DNA from: Candidatus Epulonipiscium sp. | GTDB taxonomy: Bacteria; Bacillota_A; Clostridia; Lachnospirales; Cellulosilyticaceae | DNA length: 64,000 nt | NCBI GenBank assembly: GCA_012841565.1 | Contig: DUUM01000431.1 | Location: 12,230 to 76,229, forward strand | Direction: 5' to 3' | Part shown: piece by piece, positions 62,662 to 64,000 of the stretch | How positions within the stretch are numbered: the first letter of the stretch is position 1 | Layout: every line of letters begins with the position of its first letter | Position numbers and translations under genes: made by a program | The notes under the pieces: model-generated | What the model saw: the letters and a program-made list of their open reading frames with translations, nothing else | What the model was told of the DNA's origin: nothing | Databases searched by the model: none

Positions 62662-63342
62662 ATGTACTGTAGTGTTGTGATTGTAGCAGCAGGTAGTGGA
62701 AGGCGTATGGGCACAGAAGTAAAGAAACAGTATTTGAAGCTAAATGGAAAAGAGATTTTAGCCCATACAATTGGCCAATTTGAAAAATGTAATCGTATAG
62801 ATGAGATTATTCTTGTTACAGGGGAAGAAGAAGTGGCGTATTGTCATGAGTATATATGTAAAAAATATGGCTTCTTCAAAATTAAAAATATCGTAGCAGG
62901 TGGCAAAGAAAGACAGGATTCCGTATACAATGGATTGCTACAAGTAAGTGAGCAGACGCAGATTGTACTTATTCATGATGGTGCTAGACCTCTAATAGGG
63001 ATTGAAGAGATTGAGGAAAGTATAGAAGTAGCAAGCCAAGAAGGAGCTTGTGTAGTAGGGGTTCCTCTAAAAGACACGGTGAAAATATGCAATGATAATC
63101 AACTTGTAGAACAGACACCTCGAAGAGATACTTTGTGGATCGTTCAGACACCCCAGACCTTTAAATATGATTTGATCATGGCCGCCTATGAAGCAGGAAT
63201 GAAAAATAATATAGTAGCAACAGATGACGCAATGATGGTTGAAGAGTTGGGTTATCCTGTTAAAATAATCCTTGGGCGTTATGATAATATTAAAATAACC
63301 ACGCCAGAAGATTTACTAATTGCTAAAAATATGCTGCTGTAG
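62662..63342 (+). CDS. ispD: 2-C-methyl-D-erythritol 4-phosphate cytidylyltransferase
   Basis: The CTP-dependent third step of the MEP isoprenoid pathway. The 226-residue protein has VVIVAAGSGRRMG at the start, VKKQYLKLNGKEIL, VAGGKERQDSVYNGL, VLIHDGARPLI, GVPLKDTVK, WIVQTPQTFKYD and VATDDAMMVEELG. Start ATG 62662 follows AGGGAGAAA; a longer frame from 62647 adds five residues. The next MEP gene (ispF) is not here. It follows the PIN-TRAM gene, as in Bacillus. Confidence 0.96.
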   Translation: MYCSVVIVAAGSGRRMGTEVKKQYLKLNGKEILAHTIGQFEKCNRIDEIILVTGEEEVAYCHEYICKKYGFFKIKNIVAGGKERQDSVYNGLLQVSEQTQIVLIHDGARPLIGIEEIEESIEVASQEGACVVGVPLKDTVKICNDNQLVEQTPRRDTLWIVQTPQTFKYDLIMAAYEAGMKNNIVATDDAMMVEELGYPVKIILGRYDNIKITTPEDLLIAKNMLL

Positions 63343-63428
63343 CGTAGTAGGAATGCCATATATAAAGGGGTTTGGAGTAAGGGGAGGAAAGGGGTATTTA
63401 AAAAGATAAAAAAAGTTATTAAAACAGC

Positions 63429-63457
63429 TTGACGCTGAACAAACCCTATGATATATT
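63429..63457 (+). promoter_or_regulatory. Promoter P1 ahead of the tRNA-Ser genes
   Basis: TTGACG (63429-63434), 17 bases, TATATT (63452-63457). The inverted repeat TGACGCT (63430-63436) and AGCGTCA (63463-63469) flanks its -10 region. Confidence 0.75.
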
Positions 63458-63503
63458 ATATAAGCGTCAGGCAAGAAATAGCGAAAAACATAAAAAAATG
63501 TGC

Positions 63504-63533
63504 TTGACAACGAAAGATAAAATATGTTATATT
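63504..63533 (+). promoter_or_regulatory. Promoter P2 ahead of the tRNA-Ser genes
   Basis: TTGACA (63504-63509), 18 bases, TATATT (63528-63533), about 25 bases ahead of the first tRNA-Ser. Two tandem promoters fit a stable-RNA unit. Confidence 0.8.
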
Positions 63534-63558
63534 GGATAAGCATTTTAGATTTGGTTAT

Positions 63559-63648
63559 GGAGGGGTGTCCGAGTGGCTATAAGGAGCTGGTCTTGAAAAC
63601 CAGTGTCTCCGCAAGGGGCCGTGGGTTCGAATCCCACCCCCTCCGCCA
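63559..63648 (+). tRNA. tRNA-Ser (TGA)
   Basis: A class II tRNA with the long variable arm of Ser, acceptor stem GGAGGGG/CCCCTCC, anticodon TGA in the CTGGTCTTGAAAACCAG loop, and an encoded CCA end. Confidence 0.95.
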
Positions 63649-63736
63649 ATTTGAAAGATTGAATTCGAGATTAAAAGATAGTTTTTAATTTGGTCGTTCA
63701 TCAATAATCTAACATGAATGTAATATGTAGGTTAAT

Positions 63737-63828
63737 GGAGAAGTACCCAAGCGGCTGAAGGGGCTCCCCTGGAAAGGGAGTAGGTCGTTAATAGCGGCGC
63801 GAGGGTTCAAATCCCTCCTTCTCCGCCA
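63737..63828 (+). tRNA. tRNA-Ser (GGA)
   Basis: A class II tRNA with acceptor GGAGAAG/CTTCTCC, long variable arm, anticodon GGA in CTCCCCTGGAAAGGGAG, and an encoded CCA end. Confidence 0.95.
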
Positions 63829-64000
63829 ATTACATTTTAATTGGGTGTTTGGAAGGTAAAAAAATAATTTTAATTTGAACTTTGAAAACAAAATAGCAAC
63901 AGCAAGAATTCGGTCTGTCAACTTAAGCTTTGGGGCTTTAATGAGACGACCAACACATGAAATCAATTCTTAAAAGAAACAAACTTGAGAGAGCAATCAA
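63829..64000 (+). other. Probable leader of an rRNA operon cut by the window end
   Basis: No gene is seen. The segment TTGAACTTTGAAAACAAAATAGC resembles the antitermination-box region that precedes 16S rRNA in Clostridia, and AACTTGAGAGAGCAATCAA at the end resembles the run-up to the 16S 5' end. The 16S gene itself does not begin within the window. Confidence 0.5.

Noticed and set aside
1..64000. Insertion sequences, prophage, integrases or attachment sites
   Set aside because: No transposase, integrase or phage structural protein is seen, and no long terminal repeats were noticed.

Overview
The window looks like a piece of a low-GC, anaerobic, spore-forming member of the Clostridia, probably in or near the order Lachnospirales. 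Support for this: sporulation genes in Bacillus-like order (spoVG, spoVT, yabP, yabQ, spoIIE); a glgC/glgD ADP-glucose pyrophosphorylase pair; the [FeFe]-hydrogenase maturation genes hydG-hydF-hydE; clostridial FeoA/FeoB iron uptake; and small proteins of types I associate with Lachnospiraceae. All genes but one run on the + strand. I see no insertion sequence, prophage or CRISPR array.

Layout. (1) 1-2.6 kb: glycogen synthesis genes glgC and glgD. (2) 2.7-20.7 kb: the conserved Firmicute block spoVG-glmU-prs-pth-mfd-prsA-like-spoVT-HU-rqcP-yabP-yabQ-divIC, two tRNA-Met genes, spoIIE-tilS-hpt-ftsH. (3) 20.8-28 kb: birA, a small acidic protein, a PanT-like ECF component next to coaX, dus, an unknown gene, greA and lysS. 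(4) 28-34.5 kb: a membrane-anchored glycoside-hydrolase-like protein, two membrane proteins, then cdaA-cdaR-glmM (c-di-AMP synthesis and amino-sugar metabolism). (5) 34.5-45 kb, the most accessory-looking part: an MscS channel, an AraC regulator fused to a GH39 glycosidase, a 1675-residue LPXTG adhesin, its class D-like sortase, and a secreted transglutaminase-like protein under a c-di-GMP-I riboswitch. (6) 45-51 kb: uridine phosphorylase, the hydrogenase-maturation operon behind a long leader with an intrinsic terminator, a convergent Crp/Fnr regulator with an N-terminal Cys cluster, and a ferredoxin. (7) 51-55.8 kb: a PAS-GGDEF-EAL protein, a sodium symporter, RNase HI, and a small Cys-rich protein behind a structured leader. 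(8) 55.9-58.8 kb: a Fur-box-controlled feoC-like-feoA-feoA-feoB operon. (9) 59-64 kb: RNase Z-like protein, tsaD, PIN-TRAM protein, ispD, two tRNA-Ser genes, and what looks like the leader of an rRNA operon that would begin just past the window.

How the parts connect. c-di-GMP is read by the riboswitch at 44.1 kb and probably degraded by the EAL protein at 51.3 kb, whose GGDEF domain has lost a metal ligand. The neighbouring adhesin and sortase suggest a cell-surface output. Iron genes and hydrogenase maturation sit near an FNR-like regulator. GlmM is present and looks intact, but the GlmU at its usual locus has a wrecked uridylyltransferase domain, so UDP-GlcNAc synthesis must be completed by another enzyme.

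The best candidates for something undescribed are the degenerate GlmU, the attenuator-like leader of the hydrogenase-maturation operon (with mutually exclusive terminator and antiterminator pairings), the AraC-GH39 fusion, and the leader of the small Cys-rich protein gene. All calls come from reading the sequence; no database search was run.
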